Assembly (NCBI GenBank): GCA_964006375.1
Contig: OZ023269.1
Location: forward strand, 132,052,047 to 132,116,046
DNA: 64,000 nucleotides
Direction of reading: 5' to 3'
Source of the DNA: Tillus elongatus
Lineage: Eukaryota > Arthropoda > Insecta > Coleoptera > Cleridae
Shown: positions 36,728 through 48,912 of the stretch, piece after piece
How positions within the stretch are numbered: position 1 is the stretch's first letter
How the letters are laid out: each line of letters opens with the position of its first letter
Translations under genes and position numbers: made by a program
Notes under the pieces: model-generated
The model's database searches: none
The model's input: only the letters and a program-made list of their open reading frames with translations
What the model was told of the DNA's origin: nothing

Positions 36728-38929
36728 GCAAAGCAAATACCAATTTTTGTTTTGGCTGGAACATTTATGCAGCCAAATTGTCGACTTGTTTTTATTGTTG
36801 AGAAAAAAGGTACAGTGTCGAGATGATATCATGCTTAGTTCTGTTCCTAATACTCTCATCATGTCATATTACAGCCGAGAAACGACTTTGCTCCTCTTTC
36901 CACTAGCATGAAGCTTTGATTAAAAGCAATTATTTGAGGAGTGAATATGATTGCTTTGCATGTGTCCAAATAGCTGATATGATAAAAAAACTTTCACAAC
37001 AATGCCAAACTTCTAGATAAACTTCGGATATCTTTATAGATTCAACATATTTAGATACGTATAAATACGTAATTGGTGCTGAAAGCAGTTATATTATACA
37101 CAAAGAAGAATGAGAATAAGTGACTAAGTGAAGATTGGAACCTGTAAGTACACTTGGAGAACCCAAATCACCACAACACATTCACAAGTGTGAGAAGTGA
37201 ATTTGATTATATTGTGGGTAGATACTTTTCGACTGATTTGATATTTTTTACGTTCTGACAATTTACAGATGCAATAAGCTTTTCATTAGAGGCTTCTTTT
37301 GAATCCTTCTGGTAGTCAAGCATCCCTTCTTTGTATTTTTTCGGTAAAATTTCCAAACTTGGCATACAGAACATACCAAATGTTCGGTATGGTTTTTAGT
37401 TTTCTTATGTAGATCAAACTTATAACATTTACAACATTGTTTGTGTCCTAAATTAACGAAAGCTATATTGAGGTTATTTACTTATCTTCTATATAGTTCA
37501 CAGGAAAACTGTTTTTCAGGATACTTCAGTCTGAAGTGCTTGCACGTGAGAGTAATTGAAATATAATCACTTGGCAGATATTTCCTGTTACGTCCGATAA
37601 TATGATATGAAATGAATGAATTGATATATACTATATCATTTTTATCGATCTTACGAGACGATGGATGACGTAGGTTGTCCGGTTTTGAATGTATTACCGT
37701 TGAATCTCTTTCTTGTACATTCTTGAGCATCCGGTAAACTTATTTTTTATAGCTTAGAGAAGTAATATCCTTATTTAATGCCAACTGTAATGAATTAGAA
37801 TACTTTTAAGTTGGCAATACTCTAGTAGCTTTTAGGATTCTCAAGTTAAGTTGACAGCCATGTGTGATGTATGAACATGTGACGTGTACAGCATAACAGG
37901 TCGTCAGGTAGTTGTCTGAAATAAACTATTCTGTTGTTATTCAGTTATTAAGTCTTTGTATTATTAGTAAAATACATAACATCAACATATCGTAATAGCA
38001 AAAATATATGAAGATAGAGCACTAGTAATACATACATTGGAAATTTTGTCTATGGAATGGTAGGTAAATATTTATTTGAGAGAAACTTCTGATGCAAATA
38101 TGAGCATGTGAGACGTCAATCTATAACCATCCAGCTCTGAAATCAACGCCAGTTGAGCAATTAAAAATTATTATCACCTCATGTGTTGAGAAATCTTGTT
38201 TACTAATTGAGGTCGCAAATACCTTGCAAAAATAAAGCCTATGGAAGTTCACTAACATAAATATAGTATAATTTAATAAAGTTTGGCTAACTACATGCAC
38301 ATAATTTAAACTAGGTAAACTGGAAAGAGAAGCATTGTTATCTAAGCGCCAGAAATGGTAGCAATGTCCATGTAGTTATATTTAGGACTTTCTCTAAAAT
38401 TCCAGCCAAATTATTTGAATCTAGGCGGACTCCTACACATCTACGTCTTATATTCAATTCAAACATTCAACATATCAATATGTATACATGGCTGTTGTAA
38501 TGGTAGGAAATACTGCTTGTCAAATTACTGAATAACATAGTGCTTAATGAATAACATATATGGTACAATAACAACCAAAGATATTTTATAAGGGTTCTAT
38601 CTCTATCATCATTGCTGACGATGACTGGCAGCTCTTATCAGTCTCTCTCCATTGTTTCCAGCCTTTATTCATTCACTGTCCCGCGTTATAATTATGAATT
38701 CTTGCAATTGAGCTGAAACCAAATACAATTACCAGAGTATGAAAGGATTCACAAAAACAATTATATTTCTCTTTCGATAACAGTTTCTGCCTCAGTTAGT
38801 GAGTTTTGAAAGCAATTATTTATCTGTATGTTGGTACGAAAATTAACGATCTAATTATTTCTACGAGTAGCGTTCTTGCTGGCATGTAATCGAGAATTTC
38901 ATTTAAAAAAATTCTATGCAATTCATTGC
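36728..38929. other. Unassigned stretch
   Basis: Includes a short partial copy (37137-37185, AGTACACTTGGAGAACCC) of the repeat at 190-310. No gene was recognised. Confidence 0.35.
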
Positions 38930-39682
<753 letters not shown>

Positions 39683-39756
39683 TCAAACGTAGCCGAGTGG
39701 GCTAAGCCCTGTACATCCGATATATGAGTCCTATATGACGAGTTCTAATCCTAGAT
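39683..39756 (+). repeat. tRNA-like module (second class), copy
   Basis: GTAGCCGAGTGGGCTAAGCC and GACGAGTTCTAATCCTAG. The A box here is closer to a real tRNA-Leu/Ser D arm than in the other copies, but an acceptor stem is lacking. Confidence 0.5.
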
Positions 39757-39947
39757 AGTGATTTCACTGTTTATCTTTTTTTTAAAGTTTAATTTCACTT
39801 TACTGTTATCTGATTAGATTGTTGTTATTCCGACGAATTTTTAGCGAGTTTTTGTATAAAAAATAACTTCCCGATTTTTGAATTTAGAAAAAAATTCTTC
39901 AAATGAGCGCGAACTAGGCCCCCTAGAACTCATATCCAAGGTCAGTT

Positions 39948-40022
<75 letters not shown>

Positions 40023-40560
40023 AAATTTAGGCAAAAAAATTATAGGCATTTGAAGAAAAAAAGAGTGTTCTGCAAACACTTAAGTTTCAGCTTCAACCAT
40101 CTTTGCCCTTCATTTTACTAAAATATTTGCAGAAAATTAATTTCAAATAGACACTTTTTCTGATGCTTTGGCAGTAGTTGTAGTTAAGTTTATGGCTTAA
40201 CGATCTATAATTTTTAGGTAATTTTCGTAGAAAAAATTCGTTATTGAAGAGACCGCGACTTTCGAATTCTAAAAAGGTATCTTGAGCGCAAACTAGGACC
40301 CCTAGAATCCATATCCGGATTTACTCTCTGTTTACATATATACAGGCTGACGCATTTCTACGGTAAAGCCCAATATAATACGAGAAAAAATTGTATACGT
40401 TACTTATAGGTAGTCTTGAGCTGCATCTTATTAAATGGTTTTGACAATCACAGAGTGGCCCATAAGTCGTTAGTGATACCTACAATTTTGTTTTGAACAT
40501 TCCTTATTGCATTTTTGCATTTTTGCATTTTTCATCGAAATATGATGCATGTTTGTAAAC
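39757..40560 (+). repeat. (TA)n-family: array 39952-40018 and downstream part
   Basis: A second GAGCGCGAACTAGGCCCCCT segment and (TA)n follow the tRNA-like module, so the ~0.8-kb block 39157-39951 is framed by two (TA)n arrays in direct orientation. The right part matches 11154-11840. Confidence 0.6.
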
Positions 40561-40819
40561 AAAATCGAGACGCAGTAAGTGCGTTTTGGTGGCGAATTTT
40601 CATTAAATGCTTCAAAATTCAATAACTTAATTTGCTATTAACCTAAGGTTCGTCGGTATGTTTTCAAACAATAAGTTATTTTGATAAAATATGGTACATT
40701 GTTTCTACTATATAGGTTATACCGGTGACCACATTGATGCATTAAAGAGACATATTTGCTATTAAAAACTTTTTTTTTAATTCACTTGCATAACGCACTT
40801 GCTGTGTCCAGACTTTTTT
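40561..40819. mobile_element. MITE of the GTCTGGACGCAG family, 259 bp
   Basis: The left end CGAGACGCAGTAAGTGCGTT and the right end (reverse complement AAAAAAGTCTGGACACAGCA) form ~45-bp inverted repeats. The interior, with GGTTATACCGGTGACC, is shared with 42888 and 56827. No (TA)n core is present, so this is the shortest complete form of the family in the window. Confidence 0.7.
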
Positions 40820-41689
40820 GAAACTGAGATTGTTTTGGCGAGTGGGATTCATATATCAAGCAAAATGAACTCTTGATTCTTTTTTCGTTTGATAAACAGT
40901 TTTAAAAGAACAAAAACATGGTAAACATCACAAATCCAGATTTAGTAGACTTTCACTACGTGTAAGATTTAGCTGATGGAAGGCCTAAGAGGCCTGGCGA
41001 GTATTATACCAGATCAATGAACGTTTCTAAACAATCACCGAAGGTTGATTAAAAGATAAACTTTCAATTAAAATGAGGGCCGTCCCAACTGTAAGAACAC
41101 CTCAAATGGACGAAGCCGTCATACATTCTGTTGAAAAAGATCCAGAAGTAAATACCAAGAAAATTGCTAACAATTTAAATATTTTGTAACCCTGGTATGG
41201 AAAATTATTCAGTTTTTTCCACCCGAATGAGTAAATTGTAATAGTAACAGAAGCTCTATTTTGCCTCTGGCTGTGTGATATATTTACAAATTCGGATCGT
41301 TTGTTAATTGCCTGCTACCATTCAAGTATAAAAGTAGCTAAAATGGGTTGTAATGTTCAGTTCATTTCTCACTGGCGTCTTGAATATGAGGTAACAAAGT
41401 TCTATTCACTTCTTTCCTGGTTCCTGATTTCTTTACTACATAACCCTCGGACACATTATAATGACCTCGTGCACAAGAAAATCGAATACGTAACATTCCT
41501 TGAAATCAATTGATATTTTCACTTGACTACAACTGTAAAAGACGTAATGTAAATACTAATAGACTCATTATCTTGCTGACAAAAATGATATAGTTTCAGA
41601 TATCTTTTTTAATACATATGCTAAAATAAAGCACTTGATATTATTGCTTTCTGGTTTGTAAAATAATTTTGATGTTTGGCACGTAAATG
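40820..41689. other. Unassigned stretch
   Basis: A + strand run near 40930-41185 (DEAVIHSVEKDPEVNTKKIA) resembles the helix-turn-helix region of a Tc1/mariner-type transposase, but stops surround it and no catalytic part follows. Otherwise nothing was recognised. Confidence 0.3.
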
Positions 41690-41790
41690 GTCGGTCGCCA
41701 CCCTGCTTAAAGAACAGGGGCTCGGTTAGATTTTCAGGTTAAGGTGAAACTGCTCCATGCCGTCAGTAGTCTTAAAAATAGGCTGACGTA
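41690..41790 (+). repeat. SINE 3' end
   Basis: AAGGTGAAACTGCTCCATGC ... TAGGCTGACGTAAAAC matches the 3' part of the SINEs at 29.0-29.8 kb. The tRNA head is missing (5' truncation). Confidence 0.5.
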
Positions 41791-42887
41791 AAACTAATGT
41801 GAAAAATAGAATTTATTAAAGAAGTTAAATCAAACTCTTTGCAAAAGGATTCAAGAAACAAACCGGAACATATTAGTTGCTGGCAGCTGCTTTTGCTAAA
41901 ACCGCCCTCAAATAAGGTTTAACTATGCACTTTAATATTGTGAAGGCCGATACTGGCTCTAAATCCATTGTCAACTTAAAGAAACAAACAATGATAGTGT
42001 AAATCAATTTCATTGTTTCTCTGAGTTCCCAATTACTTCATTAACACAAAGTGATAAACGGAGTAAATAATTTCCAAGCGCTACGTACAATCGCTATAAT
42101 TACCACATGCTCATTAGGGGTGCTAAACTGACGATTTTCTTAAACCACCAAACAGGCAACATAATTTTCTTAACTCTGTTTACATCAGAGCAACCCTTAC
42201 GTTACTTGAATAAACAATAAGGCCGTACAAAGTTCCTAGACTGGGTTAGTCAAAGGGTGCAATGCTCTCGAACAATTATATAACTTAATTCTGTTTGGCT
42301 GCTCAGAATAAATCACTTCCAACATTTAGTCTTGTCTCTTCAACATAAACAGACTTCATTTGGATTCAGTCCTGAATTACCATATATATTACTCGGCAGG
42401 ACTTTGTAAGGAAATACTTAATGACAAAACCCTTACTAGCCTCGATGTTTGATACCAGAAAGTTTGGATTTTAAAAAGAAAAAAGTGGAAACAGATTTGC
42501 GTAAAGTTGATACTTCTTGTTTAAGTTACAAAAAGTTTTAGTGCATACTGCTTTTTAGTAAAATGGAAAAGTAAGGGAAACTACTAATTTGATCCTGCTT
42601 GGTATTTTGTTGAGCATAGTCTGACATTTACCGATTAGATACGAAACATAAAAAATGTTTTATTGAATTGAAAATTTAATCCTTTTTAATAAACAAAATA
42701 CATGCATTATCAAGAATATATTTTTGTTCTTTGTTTAACGTTACCTTCCTCAGATCTACCAGTTTTTAAATTCCACGTCTGAAATAACCGGTGGTTTGTT
42801 TGGTAGTGAAGAAATTGCCTAGTCAATTTGAAAACGTCCTTATGTAAGAAGATTGGAATGTTGTTGGAATGTTCATTTGCTAATTAT
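41791..42887. other. Unassigned AT-rich stretch
   Basis: No coding region or shared repeat was recognised. Confidence 0.35.
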
Positions 42888-43376
<489 letters not shown>

Positions 43377-43905
43377 CATGCATCGTAGTTCGATAAAAAA
43401 CGCAAAAATGTAATAATAAATAAACTCAACTAAAACTACCGCCAAAGGGTTTATTTGAAATGAAATTTCTGGAAATATTTTAGTAAAATGAAGGACAATG
43501 ACGGTTGACGCTGAAACTTAAGGGTCTGCAGAACACTCTTCCTGCGACATTTTCTTTACTTAATCTGTATTTGTTTCAGGTTATTTGCTTAAATGTTCCA
43601 ATTTTGACGTTTCAAATCGTGACTTCGACGTTTTGGAAAAAATCCCAAATTTGTTTTCTTTAAATCCCCATAACTTTTTTGTTTTCAAACTTACAGACCT
43701 AAATTTTGGCACATGGTACAGTCCTTATAATGCAAATACGTGAACCAAATTTGGTTTCTATTAGTTTGTTATTTCCGGAGATATAAATTTTTTTTACGAA
43801 AGAATACACACAATTTTCCGGGAAACTGAAACTGATCCTGGATATAAAGCCCTAGTTTGCGTTCCTTTGAAGAAATTTTTTCAAAATGTATCTTTTTTTA
43901 ACAAC
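43377..43905 (-). repeat. (TA)n-family segment, inverted, without array
   Basis: Contains the family's downstream segment in reverse (ACTTAAGGGTCTGCAGAACA, CCAAATTTGGTTTC, CTGATCCTGGATATAAAGCC). The array itself is absent, and the flanks are joined directly at about 43830. Confidence 0.55.
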
Positions 43906-45079
43906 TTAATTCAAAAACTGCTAATTAGATTTGTAAGTGGTTGCTCATAGTCACCATTATTTAACTTTAAGTTTTTGTTACGCGGAAGAAACTTAAATTG
44001 CAGTATTTAGATATACTAAAACAGAAAGCGGTTTCTATTTCGGGTTTGTGGTTGTTGATAGGTTTACTTTTTGCGAATGAAGCAGTTTTTTTAGCCTTTA
44101 AACCCGATCAAGTTTTAATATTTTACTTTTATCTCTTCAAATTGAAAGTGGGAACGCATTTTAGAACCATATTGTATAAATATCCGTCTAGTTCTTTGTC
44201 ATTCCTAGTATTATAATTAATGTCTGTTAAAAAAAAGTAGTATGTTTGTCAAATTTTTATAAACTGAAAGTGACTTACATATTATTACTCTGAGTTTTTA
44301 AAACTCCTCTAACTTCATAATATTAAATACCAAGAGGATATTATCAACATTCTCCTGTTCCAGTTTCTCCTATCGATCCAGTTATCATTAATGGAAATCA
44401 GCATTTACGAGTCGTAATTAATTTATAAATTAGTTACGATCAGCTCCAATTTCGTTTAAATTTTATCATTTAAGAAAGAAATGCAATATCCCATTTACCA
44501 ACCATAATTGGTTTATTTGTGTTAGTCTAACCAGACAAAATTCCCATTAACTAGAAGCGTCAATTCTCTCACACAACCCGATGGGTGTAGTTCTTGTTTT
44601 GCCACTGATCCAAACCAGCCGGTAATTGGAGTTTTGCGGAACGAATTAGAATTTAATGAATTTCAAAAGTTGACTCTACCTACCTTATATTAAAAATCAA
44701 TGATTGAACAAAAGGTCTCGCAGATTTTGTGGGATTTTTCTAATTGAATTTTCATGGCAGCGCTGATTAGGGTACGTCTGTTTTATAATTCTAAGCCTGT
44801 CTCAAACAATCGCTACAATCCTTTTCGATAAGTGATTACTAGAAAGGATTTACAGAACCTAAATATAGAATCGTTTAATTCTGAGAACCAACTAATTTAT
44901 TTAAAGCAAACATCGTGACAGGAAGACAATAAAATATATGTCCATTATTATATGCGAGGTCGATTCTAGGATTAAGAGGAATCTGAAAAATAAAATTTAA
45001 TATTGGCTGAAAGCTTAATTCTTATCAGACCTTTCTGATTTACTTTAGGGTGGGTAAGCTTCTAATTTTTTACATCAAA
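43906..45079. other. Unassigned AT-rich stretch
   Basis: A 72-codon open frame (43998-44216) rich in hydrophobic residues has no recognised relatives and no supporting splice sites. Confidence 0.3.
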
Positions 45080-45500
45080 TGTTTAACTAGGCATTGTACA
45101 ATTCAAGCTTATGGCACAGATTCTTTGATAGGATCTTACACAGTTAATGTTTGGGCAGGTATTATTGTAATGTCATAATTGGCGCTTTCTTTATTGATGT
45201 ACTGGTAACTATTACCCCAATATCCTCAAAGATTATATCAACCTTCCTATAACTCAGGAGCTAGAGAACCAAACTGATGCTGCCGGCAACTTTATTTTGT
45301 GAGTATATTTCAACAAGATGGAGCTCCATCTCATTATTTCCTGTCACAGCGACAGATTTGCCGGTGCATGGATTGATAGGAGAGTAGCCATTAAAAGGCT
45401 AACAAGATCAGCGGATGTAGCTCCATTAAAATTATTTCTTTGGGGAAGTTTAAAATTTGTTATATACAAAACAAAACCTGTAGTGACTGAGACCCATCCT
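45080..45500 (+). pseudogene. Tc1/mariner-type transposase relic
   Basis: Blocks in changing frames: VNVWAGI (45150), then QQDGAPSHYFLSQRQI (45308), then LTRSADVAPLKLFLWGSLKF and VIYKTKP (45400-45480). These are the centre and C terminus of a DDE transposase of the same general group as the one at 32.6 kb (NVW.GI, QxDGAPxH, RSPDLxPLDFFLWGxLK). In the last block the catalytic D is replaced (PLK for PLD). The N-terminal half and the terminal repeats were not found. Confidence 0.6.
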
Positions 45501-45723
45501 TAAGGAGGTAGATTGTCTCCACAAAAAAATTCTTTCCATTTCACTCCGCGACTATTGTTATCTCAGCGACGTTCATCTATGTCCTTCGAAACCAAAAACT
45601 TTTCCATGGTGTTTTTGAGATCGATTTCTGAAAAAGGAAAGCCCTACTCTGCTGACAAACCCAGACATTCAGCTATTGTTTTCTTTTCATCTTAGTAAAC
45701 ACAGGTGCCCAGCCGAGCACTTG

Positions 45724-45727
<4 letters not shown>

Positions 45728-45804
<77 letters not shown>
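45728..45804. repeat. (TA)n array, ~77 bp
   Basis: A simple TA tract. Unlike most others its flanks do not show the GAGCGCGAACTAG segment. Confidence 0.95.
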
Positions 45805-45806
<2 letters not shown>

Positions 45807-46022
45807 TTCGCTATGGAAAATTAGCTATTTCTGTTTGAAGCCTGACTCAAGGAAGGTGGTCGAAATTTATAAGCCGATTTCGATATTATGCAATTTTTCC
45901 AAAATTATTGGGAGTATGTTATATTCCCAAATATTTTCACATGTACAAATGTACGCCTTCTAATTGCAGACGAACAGCATGGTCTACTGCTACCAATCTT
46001 TGCACTAATTAGAGAGAGAGAG

Positions 46023-46199
46023 CACACCTATAAAGTAATACGGCTATGGTAGCCAGCCTCTCAGAACATTGTGAGATGTGCGACAGGGTCGCCATCTCGG
46101 TGTGGAACCAGGTAGTATGTTGTCACGACAGTTCCAAATAACAAGAAATGTTATAAAATAGAGACTGTATACAACCAACTAACATTTTTGTAAATTGTT
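46023..46199 (+). repeat. Left arm of a 175-bp inverted repeat
   Basis: CACACCTATAAAGTAATACG ... GTCGCCATCTCGGTG ... ACAACCAACTAACA is reverse-complementary to 47608-47780. A related sequence is at about 58730-58800 (GAGATGGCGACTTGGTCGTA). The mariner and one hammerhead-like relic lie between the arms, and another relic lies just beyond the right arm. Confidence 0.75.
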
Positions 46200-46214
46200 A
46201 GCACTGGTTAGTAT

Positions 46215-46257
46215 ATCGCACTGATGAGCTCAAATTCGAGCTAAGCCAGCCTGTGGT
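46215..46257 (+). ncRNA. Degenerate hammerhead-like motif
   Basis: CTGATGA (46221-46227) and a 4-bp stem II (GCTC/GAGC) are kept, and stem I can still pair (ATCGCA with TGTGGT, with wobbles). GAAA has become TAAG and the cleavage triplet has changed, so it should be inactive. Confidence 0.45.
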
Positions 46258-46276
46258 TCTAATTATGGTGATAATA

Positions 46277-47551
46277 CGGGGGCGGGTCAATAGGCCCGTG
46301 ACTTTTTGAATGAAACATAGGTTTTTTGACAAAAAATCATTTTATTTCTCAACATAGTCTCCTTTGAGCTCTATACACTTCGTCCAACGTTTTTACAATT
46401 TTTTATCCCTTCCCAAAAATAAGATTTCTCGAGGTCCTCAAAATAGGTATTTGTCTGTAAGATGATTTTATCAATCTCTTTCCGTCGAGCCATTTCTTTA
46501 ACTTTGGAAACAAGAAATAGTCACTCGGGGCTAAATCCGGTGAATAGGGCGGATGAGGGAGCAATTCGTAGATCGCTATATGCAATTTCCCATGGAGACT
46601 ACACATGTGTGCACCCTTGCATTGTCTTGGTGGAAAAGAACTTTTTTCTTGGCCAAATGGGGTCGTTTTTTCTTCAAATCGTCATTAAATCGGTCCAATA
46701 AGTTGGTGTAATATTCGCCACTGATTGTTATTGCCTTTTGAAGGTAATCAATGTGGATTATACCGCGTGCATCTCAAAACAGTCGCCATGACTTTATTGG
46801 TTGACAAGCCCACCTTGGCCTTCTTCGGCGCCGATTCGCACGGAGAAATCCACTATTTTGACTGCTGCTTGGTCTCTGGTGTGTTGTGGTGAATCCATGT
46901 TTCGTCCACGGTTACGAAACGGCGCAAAAACTCGTCCCTTTTGGGTTTGAACAACGCCAAACACTCCTTCAAAGTTGTCACACGATTGCGTTTGTGATCA
47001 TTTGTGAGCAAACGCGGCACCCATCTTGCGAATATCTTTCTCATACCCAAGTGATCATGCAAAATCGAAACCACTGAGCCATGTGATATGCCTATGGCTT
47101 CCACAATCTCCCGCACTTTCAATCTCCGATCGTCCAACACCATATCGTGAATTTTTTCAATTGTTTCGGGAGAAGCGACCTCAACTGGGCGTCCAGAACG
47201 TTCGACGTCATTTGTGCTTGTACGGCCGCAACCAAATTCAGTAAGCCACTTTTTTACCATGGAAATTGATGGTGCAGAGTCTCCATAGTATTTATCAAGC
47301 TTAGTCTTGGTTTGAGTGATGTTTTTTCCGCAAAAAATAATGTTCGATGAGCACACGAATATAATTTTTTCGATTTTCGTTATAACTCAAGAGTCTGTTT
47401 CCAACGTGTATCTAACACAAACTAAGTCACGCATCTTGTTCAAAATTTGACAGGAGTCAACTGACAGATGCTTGTTGACAGGAGCAGTGTTGCTCTTCCT
47501 TTGAAGAGGCGGGAGATTCAAAAAGTCATACACTTATTGACTCGCCCTCGT
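46277..47551 (-). mobile_element. mariner element, 1275 bp, both ends present
   Basis: The ends read CGGGGGCGGGTCAATAGGCC and, in reverse complement, CGAGGGCGAGTCAATAAGTG. Both continue to TGACTTTTTGAAT, and both are flanked by TA (46275-46276, 47552-47553). Length and target site are those of mariner. The transposase inside is broken, so this is a dead but full-length copy. It inserted between the arms of an older inverted repeat. Confidence 0.85.
46400..47380 (-). pseudogene. mariner transposase (DD34D), broken
   Basis: The N-terminal half is open to 46853: a helix-turn-helix region (SISMVKKWLTEFGCG), the linker GRPVEVASPETIEKI, HGSVVSILHDHLGMRKIFAR, then VTVDETWIHH with the first catalytic D. 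After TKQQSK the frame is lost. The second D (HQDNARVHT, about 46610) and the third (PYSPDLAPSDYFLFPKL, about 46540) are in another frame, separated by a frameshift near 46600. About 34 residues lie between D2 and D3, as in mariners. The extreme N terminus is also shifted. All three acidic residues survive in the DNA, so inactivation came through indels. Confidence 0.8.
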
Positions 47552-47607
47552 ACATTTAGCTTTACATACATTGTCCGTATATTAAAGAAGAAATGGGCCA
47601 GGGCTCA

Positions 47608-47780
47608 CAATTTACAAAATTGTTAGTTGGTTGTACATAGTCTTTATTTTATAACATTTTGTTATTTGGAGCTGTTGTGACAACATACTACCTGGTTTCG
47701 CACCGAAATGGCGACCCTGTCGTACATCTCACAATGTTCTAGGAGGTTGGCTACCATAGCCATATTACTTTATAGGTGTG
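47608..47780 (-). repeat. Right arm of the 175-bp inverted repeat
   Basis: Reverse complement of 46023-46199, with about a tenth of positions differing by eye. Confidence 0.75.
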
Positions 47781-47799
47781 TTCTCCCTGTAATTATTAT

Positions 47800-47830
47800 C
47801 CCGTACTTAGAGCGAAACCGGTCTGCGGTT
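47800..47830 (+). ncRNA. Partial hammerhead-like motif
   Basis: CCCGTAC is joined directly to TTAGAGC, GAAA, CCGG, TC and TGCGGT. The catalytic CTGATGA and half of stem II are deleted. The rest is identical to the motif at 10004-10066. Confidence 0.45.
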
Positions 47831-48530
47831 GAGAATACATTTAGCCTTACATTAGTTTGACAGCTACCTAATGTGTTTCGTTTCAAAAAATCATAGCCTA
47901 CTAGCTAATACTAGCAAGCCTTTTCCAACGCCAATATTGTTATATATCAATTACAGGGTAAAAAAATGTTATTTTTTCGATTGAAAGACGTAAATCTTCT
48001 TAACTTTGCCACTGGATGCAAAATAAACTCCATATTCTGACACCAAATATTGCAAAGGTACCCTGTGCACTAATTTTGGTTCAATTATCTCTTTACAATC
48101 GCAAGAAATTAAAGAACTCTATTGCTAATTGAAAAAACGTCTCGTAGAAATAAAAAAAATGAATCGAATTGCATCGAATGAAAAAAATTCGCACTAACTT
48201 GGGCCTGCATTTTTTGGAGAAGCCGATGCAATTATGTTTTATCTCAGGAAAGATCAAGTGGCGTCTTTTTGTCATTTAGTAGAGTTGAAGTTTTTATTGA
48301 ATTGGTTCCCAATTTATCAATCCAGGTCTAGATACTAGATTTACTTCGACTACTCTAGTTTTCTAACGCGTTATGAGACAAATTGCTCCCATATTACTTT
48401 CGACGTGTTCTTTCGCTTTAATTGGACATTGACATCAAAAGGACAATCGTAATTTCAAACTTTACTGTCGTTATCGATTTGATACCACTGCTGCACTACT
48501 TCTTGACTTCAAACAGAATTTCATAGAAAA
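47831..48530. other. Unassigned AT-rich stretch
   Basis: No coding region or shared repeat was recognised. Confidence 0.35.
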
Positions 48531-48535
48531 AATTT

Positions 48536-48645
48536 GTGGTTATATCACATACAACATCCCACCAACCTTTCCTGGGTCTTCCACATACTATATAGATTCT
48601 GCTTGTTATTCTATTACTTTCAATTCCTTCTATGTGACTAAATCA
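48536..48645 (-). pseudogene. RTE-type LINE C-terminal relic
   Basis: A - strand frame reads FSHIEGIESNRITSRIYIV then CGRPRKGWWDVVCDI. This is the end of the RTE-type reverse-transcriptase ORF (GHIxRMxxNRITKRIY...RGRPRKRWWDVV). Upstream and downstream sequence is not recognisable. Confidence 0.5.
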
Positions 48646-48836
48646 TCTTTGCCTACTGGTTTCATATTCACTTTCAACTTTTTCGCCTTATATTAGTTTA
48701 AAAATAAAGTTGCCACGTTTTTTTTTGAAAATACTAGTCAAAAACATCCAAAATCATTACCTAGAAATTAAGAAAAATACGTGTTTACTATTTTGATCAG
48801 ATCACAAATAAAAATTGCAGCTTAAAAAATAGGACT

Positions 48837-48837
<1 letters not shown>
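48646..48837. other. Unassigned stretch
   Basis: Nothing recognised before the (TA)n array. Confidence 0.3.
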
Positions 48838-48912
<75 letters not shown>

